A stretch of DNA of 64,000 nt from contig BDGG01000003.1 in NCBI GenBank assembly GCA_001949185.1, forward strand, positions 4,523,092-4,587,091, written 5' to 3'. This document shows positions 10,897-22,116 of the stretch, in pieces. Each line of letters begins with the position of its first letter. The first letter of the stretch is position 1. The notes below the pieces were generated by a model that saw only the letters and a list, made by a program, of their open reading frames with translations, was not told where the DNA came from and did not search any database. A program made the translations under genes and the position numbers. The DNA comes from Ramazzottius varieornatus (taxonomy: Eukaryota; Tardigrada; Eutardigrada; Parachela; Ramazzottiidae).

Positions 10897-13800
10897 ATGT
10901 TGGACCTAGGCAAAATCGTCAATTTAACGGCCAACGGGACCTTGGAGGACCTTGAAGAGACGACGACGCAGCTACCGTATATTCCTGTGGGTCTTGAGGT
11001 CACGCATCTGCCCGTGGACAATGGGTCCGCCTCTACGGGCTTCATGATCCTGGCTGGATGCATGGTCTGGTTCATGGTCCCTGGCTTGGCTCTCTTCTAT
11101 TCGGGGCTGTCCCGGCATACCAATGCCCTCTCGTTGATGATGCTGTGTATGCAAGGGATGGCCGTGGTGATTGTCCAATACTTCCTCTTTGGATTCAGTT
11201 TGGCCTGGGGCTTGAAAGGAAGAACTTTCGTTGGGGATTTCTACAGTGGAGCCTATAATAATCTGTATACCCACTCGTTTCCCAATACTTCACCCCAAAT
11301 TCCGGCCATCTGTACGTCATAAGTCATGCATCTCTTTCGTCGGTTGTTTCTATCCAGTGACCTATAGTCTCTCTTTTTCTTGCAGCCTTTGCCTTTTTTC
11401 AGATGATGGCGGCCAATATTGCCGCTGCTCTGATTTTCGGCTCGGTCCCCGAACGAGCGCGGTTCGCTCCTGCCATGGCAAGTCAGACGTTTGGTTTCGT
11501 CTCTGGGCAAAATTAGCGAGCTTTGATTGTTCCAGGTTTTCGTTTTCTGCTGGACAACATTCGTCTACGACTTTACGAGTTTCTGGGAATGGGCAGGTAA
11601 GCTATACAACTCTCCTACAGGATCCCGGCAAGCCAAGTTTTTCCAAGTGACGCACGTTCCTGGTGTTTTTGGTCGGAAGCCCGCGCCTTTTGGGAGAAAA
11701 ACTTTCTTGTCGAATTCCTTTGAACTTTACAAGAAAATTCAACTTTCAGATATTTTGATTTTTTGCAGATTACGGGTAAGTTCTAACCGAAGAGTTGATC
11801 GCGGTTCCTTCGTCTACTTTGGTTCGCTTTGCCAAGAAAAAAAATTTGTCGTGATGAAGAAACAATGCGGAGACCCAGAGGGCAAATGTCACTTTGACAG
11901 CTCTGCACGTGTGGGTTCGGTCAGGTGCACCTAATGAATGTAATTCATAAGAAAATTGGACGTTTTGCAGATGGCTGCGAAATATCGGCTGTCTCAGTCT
12001 GATCAACTCCAAGGAGGTTCCCTGTTTCAACGGAGTGTACGATTGGGCCGGTAACTCCATTCTATGCTTCTTTCAAACTTCCAAGATGCAACAGTCAAGT
12101 CTGCCTTTTCTATCGCAACCTCTTCATAGGAGGAGGACCAATTCACATCGCTTCGGGTTTCAGCGGCCTCGTCTACTGTTGGCTCCTGGGTAAACGCAAG
12201 CGCCTCCACGTCGAGAGGCACAACCTCGTCAATGTCTTCCTCGGCACGGGAATCATGTGGTTCGGGTGGCTGGCCGCCGCTGCCGGGTCAGCGGGTTCGT
12301 CCAACACCCGAGCGGCAATGGCGGCAATGGTGACGGCGATCGCTGCTGCAGTCGGTGGTCTTTCCTGGGTGTGGTTCGATTTCATCTTTACCCGGAAACT
12401 GGGCTGCCTGGGCTTCTGCTCTGGAGTCATAGCTGGCTTGGTGGGAATCTCTCCGGGCGCTGGCTTCGTCGCTCCTTGGTAAGGCAAGCCATTGTCAACT
12501 TGAAGCCCGCACACAATTCGACATGATTGCTTTTTTCCCAAGCGGCGCGCTCGTTCAGGCAGTTTAAAGGAAAGCATGCGCCACTTGGACAAACTCGGCA
12601 AAATTCCTTATCCAAGTGGCGCACCTTTGCAGTGTTATCGGCTGTAAGCGTGCGCCACTTGGGAAACAGGCTTGTCGAGTTTGATCGCCGAGCTCCCACC
12701 TTGTAATTGATATTAGATAGCAGAATATGGTTCATAAAGTTCTGGGTTTGACCTTTCGCAGGGCCGCAGTCGTCATTGGATTTTTGTCCAGTGTCCTTTG
12801 CAACTTATGGTGTCGCTTCCGCAGGGTGGGTAATTCCTTATAGATTCCCCCACATGACTTAAAACTCACGAGCCGTGGTTTTCAGAATACTCACATTGAT
12901 GATACGTTCGAAACATTCACGGTGCATGGATGCGCCGGTGTGCTAGGTATGATCTTCACGGGAATTTTCGCGCAGAAATGGATTGGTCAACTGGATGGAA
13001 CCACACTTCGGGGTATGAAAAATATTCGACAATCGTAAATACAATATTGAGGGACACTAAATTATTATACTGTGGTTTAAGCATGTCATATTTTTTTAGG
13101 TGGCTGGGTCGACCATCACTGGATGCAAGTTCCGTATCAACTGGTCGCTGCAGCTTCTGTTGTGAGCATATAGGGGATATGGGAACGAGCCATTCTGTGC
13201 TTTTCCATACGGTCTGCAGTATAAGGTTTTCTTTTTTAGGCAGCATGGTCGGCGGCAGTTACTTTCATATTACTGTTCGTCATAAATAAAATACCGGGTC
13301 TGCATCTTCGAGAGAGCGCGGAGGAGGAAGAAAAGGGCGGGGACTTCTCCGAAATGGGAGAGGTAAGCTAGCATGTCGGGAGACAAAACGTACAAGAGCA
13401 TTGTCTCAAGTGGCGCACCGTCTCATTGTTAGTGACCGGAAGCGTGCGCCACTTAAGACGTTTGTTTTCCGGTCTGGCTTTTTTTTCAGTTTTTCCGGCT
13501 TGATACCATCTCGCTGAACACAGTACTTTGCGTGCTGAACCTAAACTTGCTTGATAGGTTGCCTACATGCTGCTTATCTCCGAAGAAGGTAATGCGCCTG
13601 CCAATGAAGGAACTATTGAAACGCTGGGCGAACGCAGCGACGGTAAAGTCATCTCCACGGCCTCGGCTACCCGCACAGCAGACGAACCCGTTCCCTTCCA
13701 CAAGGAAACGCCCTTCCTGGACAACCTGACTCTGGGCCACCTTACAAAGAAATTTTACGAGCTCAATACAGACAACGAGGGTGGGAGGTTTGCCGTCACG

Positions 13801-14040
13801 GTTCACAAGATACCTCACGGCGCCACGGTGGTACAACCTGCAGGAACGACGCGTGGAACTGTGAAGAGGGACTCAAGCGGACAACTGGACGAAGTTAACG
13901 TAACCAAATCCAACAGGTCGAAAGTCCGGATGAACCCACTGGCAAGCGTCTTAGCGCCAAACAACAAGGACGATGAAGAAAGCAGAGATAAGAAAGAAAG
14001 TAATGGCACTGTGAAAGACGGGCAGACTGACCAGATTTAA
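10897..14040 (+). CDS. Amt-type ammonium transporter, 620 aa, 11 exons
   Basis: Exons 10897-11311, 11386-11477, 11536-11596, 11769-11775, 11971-12050, 12130-12478, 12762-12825, 12886-13012, 13100-13161, 13240-13362 and 13558-14040 give 621 codons with stop. Family hallmarks: GFMILAGCMVWFMVPGLALFYSGL in the first helix, FAFFQMMAANIAAALIFGSVPERARF, GGPIHIASGFSGLVYCWLLGKRK, and TVHGCAGVLGMIFTGIFA. The N-terminus has an NLTANGT sequon. The last exon is a long Ser/Lys/Asp-rich cytosolic tail (DEESRDKKESNG). It should carry ammonium (or NH3) across the plasma membrane. Exon 4 is only 7 nt, and intron 2 starts with GC (ATG-GCAAGT); both are needed to keep the frame. Confidence 0.95.
11621..11717. 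repeat. GGCGCAC hairpin element 9, degenerate
   Basis: Left core CCAAGTGACGCACG is clear, the right core (CGCGCCTTTTGGG) is weak. It lies between exons 3 and 4 of the ammonium transporter, beside the micro-exon. Confidence 0.65.
11769..11775 (+). other. 7-nt micro-exon of the ammonium transporter
   Basis: ATTACGG sits between TTTTTTGCAG and GTAAGT. Including it gives the Amt-like reading FWEWADYGWLRNIGC across three exons; skipping it shifts the frame. It contributes Asp, Tyr and part of Gly. Confidence 0.8.
12511..12699. repeat. GGCGCAC hairpin element 10, double
   Basis: Cores 12538-12589 and 12612-12663 in tandem inside an ammonium transporter intron; the right outer arm GTTTGATCGCCGAGCTCCCA is intact. 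Confidence 0.9.
13378..13480. repeat. GGCGCAC hairpin element 11
   Basis: Single core TCAAGTGGCGCACCG / CGTGCGCCACTTAAG in the last intron of the ammonium transporter. Confidence 0.85.
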
Positions 14041-14596
14041 AAGTTTGCTGTAAAATATTCGCTGCGGTCGTGCAGTACCTTATCGTACGCGTGAAGTACA
14101 TCCTCGGTCCGGTATCACTTGCTGCGCAACCCCCCACGGGGGTGTTGTCGTCAAAGACATGTACGTACTGCGCGGACGTAGCGAATATTTACAGTATTTC
14201 AAGCTGCACTTGTGAGGTACGTTACGATGTCTGGTATATATACCCTGTGCATAATTTTTCTGTTATTTTTGCTAACATTTCTGACTCTTGCTGTGGTACC
14301 CAACGCAGTATTACCTGGCTTCTGTACATTTCTTCTCATCACGTATACTCTTACAAACAGCAAATTTCGGAAGAAACACAACAAGCAGGTATACACTATA
14401 CGAGTACTATAGAACAGGTTAGAAGCGCCTGTGCCCGAGGGCGTTCCGCATGAGCATTGGTGGCGCCACCATCAGTGCAAAGAGTTCCCGGTTGTGTCCA
14501 AGTGACCACGATGGCTCGTTCGATCACGGATCACTCAATCTTAGATCTGGGTTTTTGGCTCTGTTTGTGCGCAGTAAAAAAAGATATCTGTTGACC
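14041..14596. other. intergenic spacer
   Basis: No coding signal or hairpin element seen. A GGTGGCGCCACC palindrome at 14459-14470 is shared with 29920-29964 but is too short to assign. Confidence 0.4.
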
Positions 14597-16735
14597 ATGG
14601 CTCTTCGATCGGAAGCCAGCGAGGAAAAGCCGGACCTCTCAAAGACAGGATATGCTGCTGGTGACCAAGTCATGGTCAACTCTCCATGGGTTTGGGCACT
14701 GGATGCCGAAAATTCCGGCTTGCATTGCGAACATTGCTTCAAACGGTAAGCGTCATCCTTTCTTAGAGGCAATTATCCAAATCTTTTGTTCGCGTTCTTT
14801 CTCGCCTACAGGTTTGACATGGAGAACTCCGTCCCACCCGTGAAATGTCGAGCATGTCAGCGAGTCACGTATTGCTCCTTGTCTTGCCTGGTTAGACTTA
14901 CTGGGAAGGAACATTAGCCCTCGTGTAGTCTGGCTGTGACGGGTCATTTTGTAGGTTGCCTCCTACAAAAAGCTTCATCGTTTCGAATGCGTCTTCTTGA
15001 AAGGAGCTTCCCCGCAAACAATGCGAAACATGACACGTCGTAACCGCTGTGTTTTACTGGCCCTTCTTATGGCGGAAGTGAGTCTTATGAGAGAGATCCA
15101 GCGTTGGTTTGTGTCATATTATAGTGGCGTCGCATCACCGAATGTTTTTTCCCTTTCAGGAACAGGGCGATGAAAACAGGGAAATGCTATGCGAACCGAG
15201 GATACCAGGACGGACATGGAAGCGTTTATTATCACGTTGGTACTTTTGGAAAGTTCATTATGCGATTGCCCCACATATTGAAGGATACGACAGTAGTTGT
15301 AACGACAGTTTTGAGTAAGAATTGGTTTGTAGACTGGAGTGAGTTCAAGAAGCGTCCGGATGTTGTACTGGCTGTGCGGCAGCTACTCCAGTTCCTTCGG
15401 GGCTTCGTGGGCGAAGCAGAATTCGAGAAACGGCGTGATGGTGTCTTCAGCTTTGACCATGTCGGTGAAGCTTTTGGCAAATTTGCCATCAATTCTTTCA
15501 CCGTTACCGATGATGACTTCAACGAAGTGGGATGCGGCATCTACTTGGCGGGATCCGTCTTTGATCATTCTTGCTGGCCGAATGCTAGCAAGTACTTTGT
15601 TGGAAAGGACCTTCACATATACGCAACACGCTCAGTTCGTTCCATTGAGGAAGTACGGTGCGTAGATTTGTTGGCTGTTACAGCTTTACTGTACAACGAA
15701 CAAGTGCAGAACTGCAAAATACAATTACCTTTAGGTGACGATCACGTACAAATTTATGTATCAACGGCCAGCTGCCCGAAGAGCTGAGCTGAAGAACCAG
15801 TACTTCTTTGACTGCATGTGCGAGGTCTGTGGGTCATCCGACAAAGTACTTAGACAGGTGGGGCCGCCCCAAAGTTGGGAAAACGAAGCTTAACCGGGGA
15901 AGATTGCTAACCCAAGTGGCGCATATCTTTGTTGATATTGGCTGCGAATGTGCGCCACTTTTGAATAATGGTCGAGTACGTTCGCGTTTGCCGGATCCCA
16001 CCTTTGCTTTGAGTCTGACTTGAACCTTTTCAATACATTACAGGAGCGATTTTTTGATGGTCAATTCATGGATGGACATTGTCACTATGCGGTAGAGGAA
16101 ACCAGTCGGAAATCTGGCGAAGCTTTGACGACGCTAGCTGGCGCTATGAACTTGCCCGATAAAAGTACGCATAACCACGACCAAATTCATAATTTTATTT
16201 TCTTAAGCATTTGCAATTGACATCTGTTTCGTTAGGAAAGTTGAAAGGCATTGTGAAATGCACGGCCAGCACCGTACTCGAAGCATGCGGTACACTGAGC
16301 GTCACCAACGCGGAAGTGAACGAGTACCTGGACCGCTGTGGGTTCCTGATGGACACCCTTCTCAATCAATCGGGAATCGCAGCTGTCATGTACGAACTTA
16401 CAGTCGTGGGTTACAGAAAGATCTTCCCCGAAGGTAGCTTTGAACTGTTGGTGCAGTTAAGACGATGGCTGGACTGCGCGATCAAGTCAAATAAAGGTCT
16501 GACTGGGAAGAAAGACTGGACTGAGACATCCAAACGAGCTATCGTTGCCTACGTCACTTCCGTTCGACCTTACCTGACCAATCCTCCGAAACTGCGATGT
16601 GACGAACAGATTAACTGGAATACTTTACTCAGTCTATCGGAAGAAATTCTTCGAATCGATCCAATGTTTTCTTGTTGGATCGACGACGAGAAAGAACTTA
16701 CTGAACAGTTGAAAAATTCGATTCGGAATTTATGA
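14597..16735 (+). CDS. SMYD-family SET and MYND domain lysine methyltransferase, 496 aa
   Basis: Exons 14597-14745, 14812-14890, 14955-15077, 15160-15235, 15333-15652, 15735-15857, 16044-16164 and 16236-16735 give 497 codons. An N-terminal SET piece precedes a MYND zinc finger at residues 44-95 (CEHCF, CRAC, YCSLSC, LHRFEC). The SMYD LLSH motif is restored exactly by the 15236-15332 intron. The catalytic SET half reads FSFDHVGEAFGKFAINSF, GCGIYLAGSVFDHSCWPNAS and EVTITYKFMYQRPAARRAEL, followed by the post-SET cysteines FFDCMCEVCG. A helical TPR-like C-terminus completes it. The usual NHSC of the SET core is DHSC here. It should methylate lysines with SAM; the subfamily is not assigned. Confidence 0.92.
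15876..16000. repeat. GGCGCAC hairpin element 12
   Basis: In a SMYD intron; CCCAAGTGGCGCATATC with a strong right arm GTGCGCCACTTTTG and terminal GTTTGCCGGATCCCA. Confidence 0.85.
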
Positions 16736-16813
16736 TTTTTCAATATATTTATTTACAAATATCTTTTTTTAAGTTTATCTGTGCATTCTTTTACGGCTGG
16801 TCTAGAATAGAAT

Positions 16814-17747
16814 CTATCGGTATTCGCCAGCAGATGTGGTGGCTTCAGCCACGTGTCTTTGCGGGCTACCTAAGTCCGAGTTTCCTTCTTTACCCTTCTG
16901 CTTGTCTTGTACAGCGGGAAGTTCCATCCTGTATGGTGGAGGAGTACTGCCGTCGTCTCCGTAATTCTTTCCGTATTTCTCTTCCGCGATATGCTCGACG
17001 GTTTGAATGGCTTGAGCCTTAGCTTTCTGGGCATCGATCAAATCGAGACCCTTGGTTTCGACCAAACGTTCCACGGCAGCTGCCGCGAGACCCGCGAGAA
17101 TGTTCTTCATAATGCTGTGGTTGACGGGTTGTCCAGTCTGCTTGGCCTGATGTCTCTCGTACCTGTTTTTGATAAAGTTGAAGGTATAGAACTGAAAACG
17201 TGGATGGGTTATACGGCAGGCCGGTCAAAGACGTCGGGATGATCGTCGTCTCGAGTGGCGCACGGCTCTATCTAATCACTATGGTAACGTCACTAATGTG
17301 CGCCACTTGTGCTGACAATCATCCCGAGATGGCTTACCAGCCTTCCATACAGTACTGTACTCACATTCTCATCGCTTCAAAACCAGCAGCTGCAGCAATC
17401 AGCTCCCGGGTGTGTGAGCCGGTGTTCTTCGATGGCGTAACTGGAGTTCCTGAAGCTGGACTGATGTCAGTGTCGCTTACTCCCGACGAGGTCTTGCCGG
17501 AGTTGTTCTCTCCAAAGACCGCGCTATGGGCATCTTTGGCTTGACTGGTGCTGAAGTAACCTTGGACGTTCTTCAGTTGATCGAGAAGCCAAGGGAGGCT
17601 GATTTCTGCAGCCTGAAGTAAAACGGACGCGTGTACTTCTGTATCATTTTGACTCGACCTACAGTACAGCAGCGGACTTACGGTGCTTCGTTCTTGGAAT
17701 GAGAGGAGAACGGCCAAGGCAAGGAATATTCCGGTGTGAAACTGCAT
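16814..17747 (-). CDS. small secreted orphan protein, 204 aa
   Basis: Exon 1 is 17747-17682 (MQFHTGIFLALAVLLSFQER, a clear signal sequence), exon 2 is 17612-17365 and exon 3 is 17114-16814; phases fit and give 205 codons. After the signal comes an amphipathic helix (ISLPWLLDQLKNVQGYF), a Ser/Thr/Gly linker, an Ala-rich helix (ILAGLAAAAVERLVETKG) and a Pro/Gly/Ser-rich polar tail. It has no cysteine-rich core. I recognise no family; a secreted or vesicle-lumen role is inferred only from the signal sequence. Intron 2 carries a hairpin element. Confidence 0.75.
17211..17350. repeat. GGCGCAC hairpin element 13, longest outer arms
   Basis: Outer arms ACGGCAGGCCGGTCAAAG / CATCCCGAGATGGCTTACCAG are imperfect; the core is CGAGTGGCGCACGGC / TGTGCGCCACTTGTG. 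It lies in an intron of the secreted orphan. Confidence 0.75.
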
Positions 17748-18583
17748 TTTTCCTCTAACAGTATGCAACTGAGTAGCGAACTCAGTTGAGAAGGATGATG
17801 GAAAGTAGATGCGGGAAACCTGAGGAACTCGCTGCAACGTTTGAAAACAGCAGTTGCTGAAGCCGATGCTGAACCCTCGCTGCAAACCCGATCATTCATT
17901 CTGATCAGACTGCGCAGGTCTTATGTTCAGTCGAAGTTTCTTTCGACGTTGCGATATCCATCGCCCAGGTTAGAACCTTTGATCAACAGGACATTTTCCC
18001 TGTTTTCTGGAGATAACGATGAAAAGATTGGAATCGCCACTGGGCGGAAGTGACTAAGCCTAGCCCATTTGGTAAACCGTGGAAAAACTCCGATATTTGA
18101 GGTTCGAGCCCAGGACCTCCCAAGCAGAAACGCCCGTTCATGGCAGGGCAAATGGTGAACCCGTACTGAGCTTCCTGTGACGTAAAGCGTATGACATGAT
18201 TCATCAAATTCCACTGGTATTGCCGTCATTTTTTTCCAGCGAGCAGCTTCTTTTCGAGTTAACGTTTGACCCACTTTCTTATCAAACTGGCCATTTTCTT
18301 GGAGTTGAATCTGTAAAGAGCACTGTAAACTTGAGCTGCCCCCGAGCACCATCTCTCGTAGACGACCCTTGCGAAGGCTGAGGAATCGAGGGTTTCTTCC
18401 GATTGCTGATAACCATCTGCTGAGCTGGTTCAACTGTATGACATCACTGGAATGACAACATGTGAAGTTCTGGCTGAAGTAAGTTCCCACTTCGACAGTA
18501 GTCCATTCGATACCTACATTAATGAGTTCTGATTAGTTGTTTACAGCTTGGGATTGAATTGCCTCAAAGCAAGAGATCGCAGG
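17748..18583. other. intergenic, no gene assigned
   Basis: A 187-codon open frame on the minus strand (18490-17927) has no family features. GAGGTTCGAGCCCAGG at 18099-18114 resembles a tRNA B box but no cloverleaf forms around it. Confidence 0.4.
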
Positions 18584-20101
18584 ATGGAGTACGCCTCCAC
18601 AACGGCATGGAGTGCAGGAGCGTCGACATCACAGAGCGGATTCTCCTCATCTTCTTCAGCGGGAGGACACGTGGCAGAGCAGGCAAAGCTGGACTTTGAT
18701 CAAGCTATGCAGGACTTCCAGACAATGTTTCCCGATATGGATAGAGACTTGATCGAGCAAATCTTACGAGCTAACAACGGTGCAGTGGAGAGGACAATTG
18801 ATGAACTGCTCGCGCTGAACTCCCAACCTGGCGCATCCCTCACGGTGAATGTCAGCACTTCTTCTTCCGAAACTGCTCCCGCAGTTCCACCTAGACCTAT
18901 TCGACGAAAACGGTGGTATCCTCCACTGGTGGGCCCGTTGCCCGAGGGATTTCTACGGTAAGGAGTTGATCATCGAGAATAATTGCTTGTTTACCATGTA
19001 AATCAGTTCGTGACGTTGTTAGCACGTGAACTGGCGTGATGTCATAGGCCTCATGACTGTGATTACGACTGACGTGAGTTATTCGTCACGTGATCAGTTA
19101 CGTATTACCGCTTGCTCCTCTTGTATTGCTGCGCTGGCTTCTTGTGTGTGATCATGTTATGGTATGTCATGTCATGTCATGTCATGTCAGAGCTTACTGT
19201 TATACTGTAACACGTGTTTCCCGTCCTTTCTGGAAGTTTTGACTCTTAAACTTTGTTGTTCTTCGTCCAGTCTTTCACTGTCACAACCTGTCAGAATGCC
19301 GCATCAAGCATACAACCCACCTCGCAGCAACGAAATCATGAGCTCAGTGGGACCTGTCATCGATCCAAAGAAGACTTCCAGTTCGAGCTCGATTAGTCTC
19401 CGAGGAAAGTTCACATCGAAGAAGAAGAGTCTTAGTCCTGCTACTCCCGCACTTTCTACCAGTCCCGAGACCGCTAGTCACTTCAACGAAGAGAACTTTA
19501 ATAACCTCATGCAGGACGAAGACTTCTTGACAGAACTACAGAAGGACGAAGAGTTCATGCAGGCTCTTCAAAAAGACGCCAAAGCTAGAGCTGTCGCTGG
19601 ACGCGAGAACTCGGCCTTCTTACCAGGTGTTGACAATTCGCCGAATAGCGGAGCTGCTCCACACGAAGACGCAACAGACTTCCAGAGCAAATTGAAAAAG
19701 AACATGGGAATGTGTAAGCATTCTGGACGTCGACAGATGAATCGCGCGTGATCGTTTTATAAGTGGCGCACCTCCCCATTGTTGGTGGCTAAAGTGTGCG
19801 CCACTTGGGAAAATCATTATGTTCAAGTCATCTGCAGACCTCCCGTTGCTAATTTCCTCCGGAGATCGAAGCTTACCGATTGGTTTTTATTGTAGCATCA
19901 AAGCAAAGGCTTAGTATGTTCACCAAGCAGCTCTCCCTGGGCAAGAAGAAGTCAGCCAAGAATATCATGAATAAAGCTAACCCGTCGTCATATGACCATC
20001 TGATTGAAGATAGCAACAGTCTGGTTTCCGATGATGACGATGATCACCTAGCCGAAGGAACTTCTCATGTGCGCCTGGAAAAGAAAAACTCACAGATATG
20101 A
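18584..20101 (+). CDS. CUEDC1: CUE domain-containing protein 1 orthologue, 340 aa
   Basis: Exons 18584-18957, 19271-19713 and 19896-20101 give 341 codons. The CUE domain at about residues 30-75 reads KLDFDQAMQDFQTMFPDMD and LIEQILRANNGAVERTIDEL, the three-helix ubiquitin-binding fold with its MFP motif. Downstream are features I associate with CUEDC1: PPLVGPLPEGFLR after the CUE, a tandem acidic pair LMQDEDFLTELQKDEEFMQALQ, and KFTSKKK/FTKQLSLGKKKS basic stretches. The start at 18584 follows an acceptor-like TTTACAG, so a 5'-UTR intron is possible. Role: mono-ubiquitin binding adaptor by family. The polyadenylation signal is at 20437. Confidence 0.9.
19163..19190. repeat. TGTCA microsatellite
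   Basis: Five consecutive ATGTC units in the first intron of CUEDC1. Confidence 0.9.
19751..19854. repeat. GGCGCAC hairpin element 14
   Basis: In the last CUEDC1 intron; core TAAGTGGCGCACCTC / GTGTGCGCCACTTGG, right outer arm TGCAGACCTCCC. Confidence 0.85.
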
Positions 20102-20436
20102 GACTTGTTCTAGCTTGAGCTCTATGTAGTTGGGTACAATGTTGCGAAGAGCTCCTATTTTTTGATTTGCATTGCTGTTGCTGTTACTGTACTGTATGTT
20201 TTGTTTCAATTTTGACCAGGAAGTGTTTGAGTGTCATTAATTGTTGAATGCTCCATTGGCTAGCAAGGCTTCCCTTTATGTTTCAATAGAATCTGCTTTT
20301 CTAATTTAGTTTTATTTTTTAACTATATCGGGTTGGTGGGTTTTGTGCTCTCTGAAGAAGAGTCTAGCCGTTTTTTTGTCTTTTTTATTGTGGTTGTTTT
20401 CGTTTTATCGCTGTTCTGAACGATCATTTCTTCCTC

Positions 20437-20442
20437 AATAAA
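20437..20442 (+). terminator. polyadenylation signal of CUEDC1
   Basis: AATAAA lies 336 bp after the CUEDC1 stop in a T-rich 3' region. Confidence 0.6.
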
Positions 20443-20521
20443 GAATTATGAGATTATGAGTGTGAAAAAGGTCCTTCGAAATTCGGGTCTGCTTTCTCCG
20501 GGTCTCCGACCATGACGATGG

Positions 20522-20641
20522 GGCCTCGGCAAATGAATCCAACCTTATCGTTACGCCAAATGGCGCACGTTTACATTGTTATTGGCTGAAAATCTGCGCC
20601 ACTTGAGAAAACGTTCGTCCTCAAGTAATCTACCGACGTTC
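20522..20641. repeat. GGCGCAC hairpin element 15
   Basis: Intergenic; CAAATGGCGCACGTTTAC pairs with TCTGCGCCACTTGAG. It abuts the 780-bp element within 10 bp. Confidence 0.85.
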
Positions 20642-20648
20642 TAAACTA

Positions 20649-21428
20649 CATAGGGGGTTCAAGAAGTTTTAAAGCTGCGTTCACCAGAAATTCTGTCGTC
20701 GTTCGATCTCGCCAAATTTTTGCCTTAAGTGAAAGCTACTTATGGGAAATACTGCAAAATTGGAGACTAGGCTGAAAAGTCATTGGTTGAAAACTTTGTA
20801 AGGTATATGAAGGGAAGGTCTTTTTAGGGCTCCACGTTCTAGAAAACGTTTCGTAGTTTCTTCCCCATTGCACGTTTGAATTTGGCTTCAGCTCTGAATG
20901 AAAGAGGGATGTCTGGTGGCTAATTTCGGAAGAAGGAATACATGCCGGACCGCTGTCAAGGCTCGGAAAAAAATTTCATTTTCGCACCAGGTGAAAATGC
21001 GCAAGTGAAACGGGGAAAACCAGCTGGTGCATCACCTGATCACCAGCCGAATTTTGCAAACTTTTCTGTTTCAACGCCAGGTTTCCACTCCTGATGAAAG
21101 CTAGTTTTCACTCTGTCTTCCCTTCACACTCCATTTGCTTTTTGTCGAAGCGCTTGAAATCATCTATCTCAGATATTCGAGAAACAACATTTCCACCATC
21201 GGCGCGCATAGCGTAAGGATAACAATGCAAAATGCGCGATTTTACGAAGAAAATTGAAAAACAGTTTTTCTCATCTTTTCAAAAAATTATTTCTCCTTCT
21301 GTGCGAGTGCCAGGTACCTCGTCTTTTGAGGATAGTGGTTATAAGGGATGGTCTATCTCTGAAAAGCGTGCTCTGGAAATTAGCAGTTTCAGGTGGGCCA
21401 TGCCTTAAAACTTATTGAACCCTCTATG
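20649..21428. mobile_element. 780-bp non-autonomous TA-flanked inverted-repeat transposon
   Basis: The ends CATAGGGGGTTCAAGAAGTT (20649) and the inverse of CTTATTGAACCCTCTATG (ending 21428) match over 24 bp with two differences. TA dinucleotides flank it at 20647-20648 and 21429-21430, as for Tc1/mariner insertions. No transposase-length frame is present, so it would depend on an enzyme elsewhere. Confidence 0.75.
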
Positions 21429-21430
21429 TA

Positions 21431-22005
21431 TGTGGGGAAAAATTAAAGTCGGTCGATCTGAATCAGTTTCATGCTTGAAGATCATGCGCTTTTATTGGCG
21501 GAAATTTTTAGTTTTCTACAATGTCGTCATTACGACTAAGAATCCGGTGTCAAGGTGTTTACAAGGGTTTTACGTTTGATGTTTCTCCCGCCAACTTGCA
21601 TAAGACTTGGTAGCATAATTATTTCTTTTAACGTGCCATCTTGTTCTCCAACGAGTCAATTTATTCTATTTATTCTTCTATCGTCATTCCGCCGATTCTA
21701 TTGACAACGTGACAATATCGGCGCCGGTAGAACCGACAAACAAAGGAGGAGCTATCGATTTGTCTCAGTAATGGTTGCTGAATGATTTTACCAATTTTCT
21801 ACAAGCAACGCCGCCAACAAGTACCAATGCGGTGAACTGCTGCCTTTTGATTTCCGAAAGTAACTACTCGACGATCAATTAAACTAGCCACAGGGAACAT
21901 TTGTCACACCAGAAGATCGATGCGTATGGCTGGCAGCTTCTGTATGCCATAACAGTGGAACCGTGTACCGGAACTGCATTCTGAGGACCAAAACAACGTC
22001 TTAGG
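21431..22005. other. intergenic between transposon and secreted gene 2 promoter
   Basis: AT-rich sequence without recognised genes or repeats; its right end holds the promoter of secreted gene 2. Confidence 0.4.
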
Positions 22006-22012
22006 TATAAAA
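22006..22012 (+). promoter_or_regulatory. TATA box of secreted gene 2
   Basis: TATAAAA is followed by a GC-rich CCCCACC patch and a pyrimidine/CAGT region near 22035 that could be the initiator. The ATG is 111 bp downstream. Confidence 0.7.
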
Positions 22013-22116
22013 GCCCCACCAGTATGCGTTTTTATCATTATCAGTTTTTCCCCAACTGAGTTCCTCAGTCATTTAGCTGATCTCTTTCTTCCCAGCGAAA
22101 CCTGCGCGCAATTAAA

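Noticed and set aside
18099-18114. tRNA-like B box GAGGTTCGAGCCCAGG
   Set aside because: No A box at the right distance and no acceptor or anticodon stem could be folded around it.
17927-18490. 187-codon minus frame as a gene
   Set aside because: Composition is not protein-like, no splice partners and no recognisable motif; left as intergenic.
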